The position numbers and the translations under genes are program-made. A DNA stretch of 64,000 bases from an uncultured Clostridia bacterium (GTDB lineage: Bacteria > Bacillota > Clostridia > Oscillospirales > Ruminococcaceae): NCBI GenBank assembly GCA_947168885.1, contig CAMVNQ010000018.1:1-64000 (forward strand), read 5' to 3'. Positions 27,287 to 35,895 of this stretch are shown piece after piece (position 1 is the first letter of the stretch; every line of letters begins with the position of its first letter). The notes under the pieces were generated by a model. That model made no database searches, was not told where the DNA came from, and saw nothing but the letters and a program-made list of their open reading frames with translations.

Positions 27287-27590
27287 CGAATCACTATTTT
27301 CTGAGTTCGCCGCAAAGAAACCTGGTACGAGCATACCTCTTCCAATGCTGTGGCATTCCTGCTGCTTTCCGGTGCAGTACATGATCAAGTGCGGCAACGG
27401 CTGCTTAGATCCTGAATTGTATTAAGAAAAGACCGTCAGAACGTATGGCTTTATGCACCAAAAACAACAAAAAATTTCCTGTAATATAGAAAAAGCAGCG
27501 TGACATAATACTCTTGCGGGCACAACAGCGTGTCTGCAAATGAGTAAAACAGTACCGGATCATTCCGGTGTATCATTGGAGGAAAACAAA
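27287..27590. other. 304-bp gene-free leader region of the spore protein gene
   Basis: No gene seen. The first part contains small hairpins: GGTA/TACC at 27324-27337 and AATGC/GCATT around 27344-27357. The part from about 27440 is AT-rich and leads into the spore protein gene. A weak sporulation-type promoter may lie at 27481-27510. Confidence 0.4.
27481..27510 (+). promoter_or_regulatory. Possible forespore (sigma-G-like) promoter
   Basis: CATAATA at 27504-27510 fits the sigma-G -10 form CATNNTA. About 17-18 bp upstream is GTAATA, a poor match to the -35 form. Expected for a spore protein gene, but the -35 is not convincing. Confidence 0.3.
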
Positions 27591-27770
27591 ATGGCAAGCA
27601 ACAGAAAGAATACTAACTTAAACAACATCAAGATGCAGGCTGCCAACGAAGTAGGCGTGCCGCTTAAGGATAACGGTTACAATGGCGATCTTACTTCCAG
27701 ACAGGCAGGTTCTGTAGGCGGTCAGATGGTCAAGAAAATGATCGAAAGCTATCAGAACTCCGCTAAGTAA
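27591..27770 (+). CDS. Alpha/beta-type small acid-soluble spore protein
   Basis: DNA-binding protein of dormant spores, 59 residues, which coats and protects chromosomal DNA. The family core is visible as NNIKMQAANEVGVPL and GDLTSRQAGSVGGQMVKKMI; the first block contains the usual germination-protease region (NEVGV in place of SEIGV/NEFGV). The start at 27591 follows TTGGAGG with good spacing; an in-frame ATG 51 nt upstream is unlikely because family members begin just before the core. Its presence indicates that the organism forms spores. Confidence 0.93.
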   Translation: MASNRKNTNLNNIKMQAANEVGVPLKDNGYNGDLTSRQAGSVGGQMVKKMIESYQNSAK

Positions 27771-27787
27771 AAGCACAACAAGCAAAA

Positions 27788-27816
27788 GGGCAGCCTTCGC
27801 TGCCCTTCTTCTGTTT
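27788..27816 (+). terminator. Terminator of spore protein gene
   Basis: GGGCAGC / GCTGCCC with loop CTTC, followed by TTCTTCTGTTT. It also lies just past the end of the convergent ABC permease gene, with AAAA on that side, so it may act both ways. Confidence 0.8.
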
Positions 27817-27820
27817 CAGC

Positions 27821-28516
27821 TTATGTTTCAAGTCCCTTACGCTTGTACGCGACTGTAAAAAGGATCACTGCAAGCACGAAATTTACTGCGATAACGATAA
27901 GGCTCTCAGCCTGTATCCCGGAATCGCCTATGCCGTTGATGAGTTCACTTATCTGCTGGGAATACGTCACCTGCGCTACCGACTTTATCGTGTCGTTGAA
28001 CATAGACAGCATCGGAAGAAATGCGAACAACATCATCACCGGAACGGATATTGATGTAGCGGTCATCTGGTTACGGCTGAAAATACCGATCACGGCACCG
28101 GTAAGCTCCGAGAGTATTATCCCCGCAGACATAGCAGCGATGAAGCGGACGAGTTCTGTACCGCTGTAACCGCCGACAACAGCGAACACTGCCATTCCTG
28201 CCGAGCACATCACGAACACATACGAACCGACACCGACAAGATATTCGGCGGGCTTCACATTGCTCATCAGAAGCACCCGAAGAGTGTTCTTTTCCTTTTC
28301 CTCCGCTATGATAGCGGACATACAGGTGAGCGGTGCCATTCCCACGAACATCACGGCGAAAAGTTTCACGAAGAAGTGTTCCGGCATATCCTCTATCTTT
28401 ACAACGTTCTCAAAAATGACAACAAGCAACGGGAACATAAGAAATTGAATGAGTACCATTTTGTTTTTAAGAGTGTCTCTTATCTGTTTTTTAAAAATGA
28501 CAGCTATGTTTTTCAT
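27821..28516 (-). CDS. ABC-2 type permease
   Basis: Exporter permease of 231 residues with six hydrophobic helices and no large soluble domain. It carries the ABC-2 style segment IIAEEKEKNTLRVLLMSNVK (about 66-85) between helices 2 and 3. It overlaps the upstream ATPase gene by 4 nt, so translation is coupled. Last gene of the LytTR-DUF3021-ATPase-permease operon. Substrate unknown; such sets often export peptides or confer resistance. Confidence 0.88.
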   Translation of the reverse strand: MKNIAVIFKKQIRDTLKNKMVLIQFLMFPLLVVIFENVVKIEDMPEHFFVKLFAVMFVGMAPLTCMSAIIAEEKEKNTLRVLLMSNVKPAEYLVGVGSYVFVMCSAGMAVFAVVGGYSGTELVRFIAAMSAGIILSELTGAVIGIFSRNQMTATSISVPVMMLFAFLPMLSMFNDTIKSVAQVTYSQQISELINGIGDSGIQAESLIVIAVNFVLAVILFTVAYKRKGLET

Positions 28517-29364
28517 GCCGAAAGCTCCTTTCCCGTAATCTCCATAAATACCGTTTCAAGGTCCGGCTCGGTAGTATGTATGGTTTCCGCTCTGCCGCTG
28601 ATAATAAGCTCCGAGAGCATATCGGCAGCGTCTTTGTCATGCGGAATCTCGATATCATTGCCGTCCGTGAGATGTATCCTGAGCCTGCGCTGATGATCGT
28701 ATCTGCGGCATATCTCGCACGGTCTGCCATATTCGACGATCCTGCCCTCGCTGAGCAGGGCTATGTTGTCACAAAGCTTTTCGGCTTCCGTCATGGTATG
28801 GGTCGTGAGGAAGACTGTCTTGCCGCGCTGCTTCTCCGCAAGTATCATCCTGTGTATCTCTTCTGCGGAAACGGGGTCAAGCCCGCTCGTCGGCTCGTCG
28901 AGGAACAGCACATCGGGGTCGGACATAAAAGCTCTCGCGAGTTTGAGCCGCACGGTCATTCCTTTTGAAAGCTTCCCGGCAGGAGTTTTTGCAGCTTCCT
29001 CAAGTCCGACCTTTCTGAGCGCATTCATTATCTCCGCTTTTCCTACGCCGTATATTCCGGCAATGATCTTAAGGTTGTCATAGCAGCTGAGCCGCTCGTA
29101 AACGCCGAAATTATCCATTGTTATACCGAACCTTTTTCTGTCATCGCCGGACAGCTTACGGCTGTCATTCCCGTTGATCGCCGCTGTGCCGCTGTCCTGC
29201 GCGATCTGTCCGGTCAGTATCTTTATAAGCGTGGTCTTGCCCGCTCCGGAAGGTCCGAGAAGCCCGAATATCTCACCTTTCTGTATATCAAGGTCTATCC
29301 CGTTAAGAACGGTCCTGGCTCCGAATGACTTGCAGATCTCGGTCGCAGTTATTGATCTATTCAT
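28513..29364 (-). CDS. ABC transporter ATP-binding protein
   Basis: ATPase of 283 residues that powers the permease above. Walker A GPSGAGKTT (about 37-45), signature LSKGMTVRLKLARA (about 134-147), Walker B VLFLDEPTSGLDP and the switch His in TTHTMTEA are intact. CcmA/NatA-like C-terminus. The gene begins 1 nt after the DUF3021 gene and has AGGAGG before its ATG. Confidence 0.92.
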   Translation of the reverse strand: MNRSITATEICKSFGARTVLNGIDLDIQKGEIFGLLGPSGAGKTTLIKILTGQIAQDSGTAAINGNDSRKLSGDDRKRFGITMDNFGVYERLSCYDNLKIIAGIYGVGKAEIMNALRKVGLEEAAKTPAGKLSKGMTVRLKLARAFMSDPDVLFLDEPTSGLDPVSAEEIHRMILAEKQRGKTVFLTTHTMTEAEKLCDNIALLSEGRIVEYGRPCEICRRYDHQRRLRIHLTDGNDIEIPHDKDAADMLSELIISGRAETIHTTEPDLETVFMEITGKELSA

Positions 29365-29365
29365 A

Positions 29366-29836
29366 TCAGTTTTCCTCCTTTATGCGCTTCAAAGCTTCTT
29401 CAAGCCGCCGGTTCTCATGACGCTCCGACGCGGTCGAAACGATGACACTCACGGTGCAGCTCACCGCAAAGCAGATCACGAACATAACCCAGGCGAGCGG
29501 ATCGTTTGCCGGGAACCAGCCGAAAACCATCACAAATCCTATTATTACCGCAAAAACACTTGTGAACATTGCCGTTATCCTCGCCGGAAGCGGCATATTC
29601 TTTATCAGCATATCTGTCATGAACACAATGCGAAGTATTATCACAAGCGACACCGCAAAAAGAAACTGTAAGCTCGTCGCGACACTTACTCCCGCACCGG
29701 CAAGGCTGAATATGGTCGAATAATCTTCCGCTGATTTTCCGAACAGAATGCAGAAAATGTTCAGCAGCACCGTAGTTATGCCGTATATCATGAACACCTG
29801 TGAAAGAAATCTGAATACTGTGAATCTTTTATCCAT
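29366..29836 (-). CDS. DUF3021 family membrane protein
   Basis: Small membrane protein of 156 residues with four hydrophobic helices and a charged C-terminal tail (ASERHENRRLEEALKRIKEE), typical of DUF3021. Members almost always sit beside a LytTR regulator and, as here, probably hold or inhibit it at the membrane. It begins 1 nt after the LytTR gene, and the ABC ATPase gene follows after 1 nt. Confidence 0.82.
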   Translation of the reverse strand: MDKRFTVFRFLSQVFMIYGITTVLLNIFCILFGKSAEDYSTIFSLAGAGVSVATSLQFLFAVSLVIILRIVFMTDMLIKNMPLPARITAMFTSVFAVIIGFVMVFGWFPANDPLAWVMFVICFAVSCTVSVIVSTASERHENRRLEEALKRIKEEN

Positions 29837-29837
29837 T

Positions 29838-30278
29838 TTACTTTACCCCCAGTCGTTTTTTCAAATCTTCGGCGTACTGCCGTGAAACTATCATCTGCTC
29901 GCCGTTTTCAAGCGTCAGCCGGAGTTTCCTGTCAAGCTCCGCTTTAATAGAACGGATATACCTCAGCTGAACAAGGCAGGACTTGCTGATCCGCAGGAAT
30001 CCGCTCCCGCACAATCGTTCTTCCGTTTCATAGAGCCTTAGTTTAGTTTCGTAACACTCGCTTTCGGTATATACAAAAGTCTTCCGGTCAACGGCTTCGA
30101 TATAAACTATCTTTGCAATATCCAGAATGAAGGATTCGTCACCCTTTGTGACCGCCATCTGACTGTCCATAATGCGCAGAGCCGCAATTATGCTCTCCGT
30201 TTCGGGAGTAAGCGCCGCACAGTTCACCGTGATCTCGGTATCCTTTACCGACGGGTCTATGTTTATTGAGATCTTCAC
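29838..30278 (-). CDS. LytTR DNA-binding regulator without receiver
   Basis: Transcription regulator of 146 residues. The first 45 residues are a small beta-alpha module in place of a receiver, and residues about 50-145 are LytTR: IVYIEAVDRKTFVYTESECY, RLCGSGFLRISKSCLVQLRY and LTLENGEQMIVSRQYA. The start is GTG at 30278 with AGAGGGG upstream. First gene of an operon with DUF3021 and an ABC exporter; this organisation is a known membrane-controlled LytTR system, and self-regulation through the repeats upstream is likely. Confidence 0.88.
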   Translation of the reverse strand: MKISINIDPSVKDTEITVNCAALTPETESIIAALRIMDSQMAVTKGDESFILDIAKIVYIEAVDRKTFVYTESECYETKLRLYETEERLCGSGFLRISKSCLVQLRYIRSIKAELDRKLRLTLENGEQMIVSRQYAEDLKKRLGVK

Positions 30279-30299
30279 TGTATCACCCCTCTGTATGTT

Positions 30300-30328
30300 A
30301 TATTATCACAAGCCGAAGCCGATTTCAA
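30300..30328 (-). promoter_or_regulatory. Promoter of LytTR operon
   Basis: Minus strand: TTGAAA (30323-30328), 17-bp spacer, TAATAT (30300-30305), 22 bp from the GTG start. The -10 is weaker than others in the window, as expected for an activated promoter. Confidence 0.5.
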
Positions 30329-30330
30329 GT

Positions 30331-30367
30331 ACCCGACGCGCAAGTTGCCCGAAACCCGACATAAGTT
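30331..30367 (-). promoter_or_regulatory. Putative LytTR operator, direct repeats
   Basis: On the minus strand, AACTTATGTCGGGT and AACTTGCGCGTCGGGT form imperfect direct repeats, with the AACTT boxes 21 bp apart (two helical turns), immediately upstream of the -35 box. LytTR proteins commonly bind such paired direct repeats. Confidence 0.5.
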
Positions 30368-30396
30368 TCCGTTTTGTAAAATTTTGCTGTATAGTG

Positions 30397-30425
30397 TTGA
30401 AATTTAACATAATTTATGGTATAAT
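30397..30425 (+). promoter_or_regulatory. Promoter of diguanylate cyclase gene
   Basis: TTGAAA (30397-30402), 17-bp spacer ending ATGG, TATAAT (30420-30425), 38 bp upstream of the start at 30463. Confidence 0.75.
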
Positions 30426-30462
30426 TATTATATATATCCTTGCAAAGGGGTGTTTATGACCG

Positions 30463-31818
30463 ATGAAGCATAAAATAGATACGACATCAAAATATATGGC
30501 ACTTCTGGTGCTGATACTTTTCATAGTGAACACTATGCTTGGCATTCTTCTTACCTACCAGTCCGCATCGACTATGAAATCACAGATAAACGACAGAATG
30601 CTTGACATAACCAATACCGCGGCATCAATGCTTGACGGTGACACGCTGCGTGACCTGACCCCAAACGACAAAGGCGATCCGGGGTACGAAGCGATAATCC
30701 GCACACTTCGTGAATTCAGCCAGAATATCGAGCTTGAATACATATACTGCATCAAAGACGAGGGAAACAAGCAGTTCACATTCGGTATTGACCCGACAGC
30801 GCTCGACCCTGCCGAATTCGGAACACCTGTCGAATTTACCGATGCTCTGTACAGCGCAAGCAAGGGTATGCCTGCGGTGGACGATTCACCTTATACTGAC
30901 GCATGGGGCGAGTTCTACAGCGCGTACAGCCCGGTGTTCGACTCTATGGGAAGAGTCGCAGGTATTGTTGCGGTGGATTTCAGCAAATCATGGTACGATG
31001 AAAAGATTTCCCCGATGATATGGACGACGATAATATCCGTTGTATCTTCCCTGCTGGTCGCGATGGCGATCGTTATAACCCTCACAAGCCGTAACCGCCA
31101 GCGTATCCGCATGGTCAACAGCCAGCTCAACGAGCTCGCCGATAACTTCGACAAGCTCATGCGCGAAGTAGAGAATATGTCCGGCGTGAACATTTCCGGC
31201 GAAAATATGCATCATTCCGCGGTTCAGAGTGAAGGCGACGACGATATAGAATCAATACGCATGAAGATACTCTCGCTCCACGACGAACTTTATTTCCAGA
31301 TAGCAAGTGTAAAGGAGCAGGCGTATCTTGACGGTATGACCGGTGTGCGCAACAAGGCATCATATCTCAACACCGAAAAACACATCAACGATATGATAAA
31401 GGAAGGAAACGCGTCGTTCGCGGTGATCGTATTTGATATGAACGGACTCAAGAGCATCAACGACGATTTCGGTCACGAATACGGCGATATGGCGATAATT
31501 GATGCCACGAACGTTCTTTCAAAGGTATATGACAAAGGCAGCATATTCCGTATCGGCGGCGACGAATTCATCGTCATACTTAATACCGTTTCCGAAGCTG
31601 AAGTACAGAACAGCATCTCACGTCTTGATTACTGCATTGCAGCTGATAACGTAAACGAAAAGCCCTATAAGAAACCCCTGAGTATGTCAATGGGCTATGC
31701 AATATATGATCACGATAAGGACAAGGAGTACAGGGAGGTATTCCACCGTGCGGACCAGCAGATGTATGAGGACAAGGCGTCATATTACGAGAAGCACGGC
31801 GACCGCCGCAGAAGATAA
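30463..31818 (+). CDS. Membrane diguanylate cyclase with Cache-like sensor
   Basis: GGDEF protein of 451 residues that should make cyclic di-GMP. TM at about 12-32, extracellular Cache-like domain of about 150 residues, TM at about 185-207, a coiled linker, then GGDEF (about 285-440). The active site is RIGGDEF at 363-369, intact. The RxxD inhibitory site expected just upstream is absent (YDKGSIF occupies it), so product feedback may be lost. Strong promoter upstream; the hybrid kinase-like gene follows after 17 nt. An out-of-frame ATG seven bases upstream is closer to the AAAGGGG site, making the start slightly uncertain. Confidence 0.9.
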   Translation: MKHKIDTTSKYMALLVLILFIVNTMLGILLTYQSASTMKSQINDRMLDITNTAASMLDGDTLRDLTPNDKGDPGYEAIIRTLREFSQNIELEYIYCIKDEGNKQFTFGIDPTALDPAEFGTPVEFTDALYSASKGMPAVDDSPYTDAWGEFYSAYSPVFDSMGRVAGIVAVDFSKSWYDEKISPMIWTTIISVVSSLLVAMAIVITLTSRNRQRIRMVNSQLNELADNFDKLMREVENMSGVNISGENMHHSAVQSEGDDDIESIRMKILSLHDELYFQIASVKEQAYLDGMTGVRNKASYLNTEKHINDMIKEGNASFAVIVFDMNGLKSINDDFGHEYGDMAIIDATNVLSKVYDKGSIFRIGGDEFIVILNTVSEAEVQNSISRLDYCIAADNVNEKPYKKPLSMSMGYAIYDHDKDKEYREVFHRADQQMYEDKASYYEKHGDRRRR

Positions 31819-31835
31819 GTCCGGAGGATAAAACC

Positions 31836-34802
31836 ATGAGCGGAAGGACAGGAAAACAAAAAGCACTTATCATAAGATACATCATCGGCACACTGCTCGT
31901 GACGGTGTTCTTCGTCAGCATCATATTCATTTTCTACACGAAGCTCTACGAAGAGAAGCGCACAAGCATGATAAAGGACGGAAAAATGTCGGCAATGCAG
32001 GCGGCAGAGCTGCTCGAAAAGTATCTGAGCACCAGCATAGATTCCATTAAACTCTCTGCTTACGCACTTGACGAGATGATAAAGGAAAACAAACCGGACA
32101 GCGAGATACAGGATTACCTTATCCGCCAGTCCACTGCCATAAAGACAGCCGTAGATGAAAACTCGACCGGCATATACGGCTATATAAACGGCAGATTTGT
32201 AAGCGGTACGGGTTGGACCCCACCCGAAGGCTTTGAGCCGACCAAGCGTCCATGGTATATCAAGCCGATGTCATCTCCCGGAGAAATTACCATACTTGAC
32301 CCATATCTTGACATCCAGACCGGAAATGTCATGCTTGCTCTCGGAAAGACGCTTTGCGACGGAGTAAGCGTAGTTTCCGTCGATGTCTCTCTCGAACGGA
32401 TACAGGTAATAACCGAGAATGCTGCATTGCTTGAAAACGCCGATACGGCGATGATACTCAACGAAAACGGTATCGTTATCGCGCATTCCGACAAAGGCGA
32501 GATAGGCAAGGATTACAGCAGCTCCGATGATACGATAAGTTCTTACGTATATACAGAGATCCGCAGAAGCGACGCTAATTATATGGAGGTAAACTTCAAC
32601 AATAAGCACTACATAGTTTATACCGCCGACTTACAGAATCACTGGCACAGCGTTTCGGTAATGGATGCTACCGCCGAGCTCAGTCAGCTTGATCTGCTGT
32701 TTGTTTTTACCGCAGCAGCAACTTTCCTTATCATAGTCATAATACTTGCAATAATGCTCAACTCCGTGAAACGCCGTATCATCTCCGATCAGCTGAACGC
32801 ACAGCTGACCTCCCTGTCGGATATATATATAGCACTGCACGAGATAAACTTCCTGACAGACACGTTCAGCACTATTCATACGTCGAACAGCGAAGCTGCC
32901 GCTATGATCGGGAAACTCAGCAAGAATCCGCAGGAGATCATCCGGAACATAATGACGAAGTTCTCCGATCCCTCTACGAGACATACCATACTCGATTTTG
33001 TGGACTTCACCAAGATAAACCACCGGCTCAGATACAGCAATACTATAACCGTCGAATACATGAATCAGGACAGAAAATGGCGCAGAGCACGTTTTCTGGT
33101 ATCCGAGAGAGTTTCAAGCGGCAAGATCGCACGCTCCATGTTTCTTGTTGAGGATATAGACACCGAAAAGCGCGAACGTGACGAGACCCTTGAAGCCGTA
33201 AGACTTATGAACGAGCAGATCTCATCGGTTGCAAACATCTACTTTGCCATGCATGATATCGACCTTAAGAACAATACGCTCGACGAGATAAAAACAAAGG
33301 TCCAGCACGTCACCGACCTTATCGGCGGAAGGACAGAGAACGCACAGGAGATAATGTACGCCGTAATGGATCAGATGGCGCATGAAAGCTCGAAGGCTGC
33401 AATACGTGAGTTCATCGACCTCTCCACGCTCAACGAACGCCTTAGAAACACCAACACGATAACCGAGGAATTCCTGAGCACCAAAGAGATCTGGAGCCGC
33501 GCAAGATTTATCGTTTCGGAGCGCGCTCCTGACGGCACGATAGAACACGTTCTCTGGCTCGTCGAAGGAATAGATAAGGAGAAACGCAGAAGAGACAGGC
33601 TCATGAACCTTTCGGAGCACGCAGTCGCCGCGAATGAGGCAAAGACCACATTCCTGTCAAATGTGTCGCATAACATCCGTACACTTATCCACTCCATACT
33701 CGGAATGAACGAACTTGTACTGCGTGAGTCCGACAAGAACAAGATACAGACCTATTCGGAGCATATACGCAACTCGGGCACAACTCTGCTCGGTCTCGTC
33801 AACGATATACTCGATATTTCCGCGATAGAATCCGGAAAAACGAAAATGGTAACGTCCGACTATGACCTGTCCGGTACAATAAGCGAGCTCGTGAACATTG
33901 TACAGACAGATACCGACAGCAGAGGCATAGGTTTCGCGCTCGATATCGACAGCAAAACACCGAAGATGCTGCACGGCGATGAGACACATCTGAATCAGGT
34001 GCTTATGAACCTGCTCAACAACGCAGTCAATTCGACAGAAGACGGTGTCGTGACGCTCGGCGTGCATTATCACGACATTCCCGAAAACAATGAAAGCATA
34101 ATGCTCGATGTAACGATAAAGTGCTCCGGAACAAGTCTGTCACCCGACATCATAAAGCAGCCGGGCAATAATGAAGACAGCGCCTACGATATGCAGAGCC
34201 TTTCCGTAAACGTTGCCGAAGGCTTTTTGAAAATGATGGGAAGCTCGCTTAAGACAGAGATCGAAAACGGTACCGGTCTGGTATTGTCATTCAGCATTGA
34301 GCAGAAAGTCGTAAGCCGTGAGCCTATCGGCGACTTCGAAGAATCGTACAAAAATGCTATCAAAAAGCGCAGCGCTTACCGCAGAAAATTCAGAGCACCA
34401 AAAGCTTCTATTCTCGCTGCGGATGATATACCCGTAAACCTTATGCTTCTCTCGAAGCTTCTCGAAAGCTCTGAGATAAGCACCGATACCGCTCTCAGCG
34501 GCAGTGACGCGATAAAGCTCGCGAAAAAGAAGAAGTACGACATTATAATACTTGACCATATCATGCCGGAAAAGAACGGTGTCGAAACGCTCCGCGAAAT
34601 ACGCCGCGACAAGAATTCGCCGAACTGTCTCACACCTGCGGTATGCCTTACCGCCAACGTGGTCTCCAGCGCAAGGGAGCAGTACATCGGTGAGGGTTTC
34701 GACGATTATCTGTCCAAACCTCTCGACACCGAGCACCTTGACGAAGTGCTTTTAAAGTACCTTCCGGAGGAAAAAGTCGAACGGCTTTCTCCGGATAAGT
34801 GA
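31836..34802 (+). CDS. Hybrid sensor kinase-like protein with degenerate ATPase domain
   Basis: 988-residue membrane signalling protein. Order: TM (about 12-34); extracellular dCache-like domain (about 40-285); TM (about 287-310); two tandem PAS-like units (about 325-450 and 465-590) that share a TNTIT-(V/E)E...W.RARF(L/I)VSER pattern; HisKA-like helices; HATPase-like region; receiver (about 855-975). The phospho-acceptor His is present (H612, in SHNIRTLIHSIL), but the usual RTP is RTL. The N box is kept, while the G1 motif DxGxG is missing (KCSGTSLSP), so ATP use is doubtful. The receiver is complete: Asp907 in LDHIMP, the ADD pair, LTAN and SKPL. GGAGG precedes the ATG. Confidence 0.88.
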   Translation: MSGRTGKQKALIIRYIIGTLLVTVFFVSIIFIFYTKLYEEKRTSMIKDGKMSAMQAAELLEKYLSTSIDSIKLSAYALDEMIKENKPDSEIQDYLIRQSTAIKTAVDENSTGIYGYINGRFVSGTGWTPPEGFEPTKRPWYIKPMSSPGEITILDPYLDIQTGNVMLALGKTLCDGVSVVSVDVSLERIQVITENAALLENADTAMILNENGIVIAHSDKGEIGKDYSSSDDTISSYVYTEIRRSDANYMEVNFNNKHYIVYTADLQNHWHSVSVMDATAELSQLDLLFVFTAAATFLIIVIILAIMLNSVKRRIISDQLNAQLTSLSDIYIALHEINFLTDTFSTIHTSNSEAAAMIGKLSKNPQEIIRNIMTKFSDPSTRHTILDFVDFTKINHRLRYSNTITVEYMNQDRKWRRARFLVSERVSSGKIARSMFLVEDIDTEKRERDETLEAVRLMNEQISSVANIYFAMHDIDLKNNTLDEIKTKVQHVTDLIGGRTENAQEIMYAVMDQMAHESSKAAIREFIDLSTLNERLRNTNTITEEFLSTKEIWSRARFIVSERAPDGTIEHVLWLVEGIDKEKRRRDRLMNLSEHAVAANEAKTTFLSNVSHNIRTLIHSILGMNELVLRESDKNKIQTYSEHIRNSGTTLLGLVNDILDISAIESGKTKMVTSDYDLSGTISELVNIVQTDTDSRGIGFALDIDSKTPKMLHGDETHLNQVLMNLLNNAVNSTEDGVVTLGVHYHDIPENNESIMLDVTIKCSGTSLSPDIIKQPGNNEDSAYDMQSLSVNVAEGFLKMMGSSLKTEIENGTGLVLSFSIEQKVVSREPIGDFEESYKNAIKKRSAYRRKFRAPKASILAADDIPVNLMLLSKLLESSEISTDTALSGSDAIKLAKKKKYDIIILDHIMPEKNGVETLREIRRDKNSPNCLTPAVCLTANVVSSAREQYIGEGFDDYLSKPLDTEHLDEVLLKYLPEEKVERLSPDK

Positions 34803-34818
34803 TAGAATAGTCTCCATA

Positions 34819-34857
34819 CAGCCTTTTCCCTGCCCGCGGCAGAGGAAAGGCTGTTAG
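34819..34857 (+). terminator. Probable terminator after hybrid kinase gene
   Basis: CAGCCTTT...GGAAAGGCTG arms surround an inner CTGCC/GGCAG hairpin, followed by TTAGTAT. There is no strong U-tract. Confidence 0.45.
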
Positions 34858-34890
34858 TATCGGCATTGTAAAGGCGGTGAGAAAAAAGCT

Positions 34891-35895
34891 GTGAAAAAAA
34901 CCGGATATGCCGTTCTGACGGCACTGATATTGATACTCGCCTGCTCCTGCGGTACAGCGGAAGCATCGCGCGACTTTTTTGCCATGGATACGATAGTTTC
35001 GGTAAAAGCTTACGGAAGTCACAGCGAAGAAGCCGTGAACTCCGCCGCGAACCGGATAAATGAACTTGAGCACCTTTTCTCCGTGACCGACAGCAGCAGC
35101 GATATAGCTTTGCTGAACTCGTCAGGCTCCGCGAAAGTCTCGGACGATACGGCGCAGGTCATTTTCGCGGCTCTTGAACTTTGCGGCAAAACAGACGGCG
35201 CCCTTGACATAACAATATACCCGGTTCTGCGCGAATGGGGATTTACAACAGCGGAAAATCATGTTCCTTCTGACGCTGAATTAGCCGCTGCGCTCGCAAA
35301 AACCGGCTATGAGCGCGTCACGCTCAATGAAAACACTGTCACGCTTCCCGAAGGGTATATGCTCGACCTCGGCTCCTGTGCAAAAGGTTATGCGGGAAGT
35401 GAGATGATTGCCGGAATATCGGAGTTCGGCATAACGTCGGCACTCGTGAACCTCGGCGGGAATGTGCAGGCGCTCGGCGCGAAGCCGGACGGCTCTGACT
35501 GGACAGTCGGTATAGCCGACCCGTTCGCACCCGAAAATCTTCTCGGGACCATTGGTGTGCGTGATAAGGCGGTAATTACTTCCGGCGGGTATCAGCGGTA
35601 TTTCACCGACGACAGCGGGAATGTCTATATCCACATTCTTGACCCGAAGTCCGGTCGGCCGGCGGACAGCGGACTTGCAAGCGTCACGGTCATAGGCGAT
35701 GACGGTCTGATGTGCGACGCGCTCTCGACAGCTCTGTTTGTTATGGGAAAAGAACGTGCGGTCGGATATTGGCACGAAAACGGCGGCTTTGATATGATAC
35801 TTGTGACAAACGACCGCAGAATATTCATAACAGAAGGCATTTCGGAGAAATATACGGACAGATCGGGACTTCCGGCGGAGATAATATATGAATAA
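34891..35895 (+). CDS. apbE: ApbE-type FAD:protein FMN transferase lipoprotein
   Basis: Exported flavin transferase of 334 residues that attaches FMN to Thr in membrane redox proteins. Lipoprotein signal with lipobox LILACSC (Cys20 or so). ApbE marks are DTIVSVKAYG near the start, DLGSCAKGYA (about 157-166), ALVNLGGNVQALG, and the Mg site ITSGGYQRYF and LDPKSGRPA...CDALSTALFVMG. The start is GTG at 34891. The Gx transporter gene overlaps its end by 8 nt, a familiar pairing in Clostridia. Confidence 0.92.
   Translation: MKKTGYAVLTALILILACSCGTAEASRDFFAMDTIVSVKAYGSHSEEAVNSAANRINELEHLFSVTDSSSDIALLNSSGSAKVSDDTAQVIFAALELCGKTDGALDITIYPVLREWGFTTAENHVPSDAELAAALAKTGYERVTLNENTVTLPEGYMLDLGSCAKGYAGSEMIAGISEFGITSALVNLGGNVQALGAKPDGSDWTVGIADPFAPENLLGTIGVRDKAVITSGGYQRYFTDDSGNVYIHILDPKSGRPADSGLASVTVIGDDGLMCDALSTALFVMGKERAVGYWHENGGFDMILVTNDRRIFITEGISEKYTDRSGLPAEIIYE

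Noticed and set aside
27320-27425. SRP (4.5S) RNA: minus strand contains CACCGGAAAGCAGCA near a CATGT, resembling the GGAA tetraloop and AGCAGC side of the SRP RNA core
   Set aside because: The invariant core (AGGTC before GGAA and GGAAGCAGC after it) is not kept, and the flanks do not form helix 8. Left as an unassigned hairpin region.
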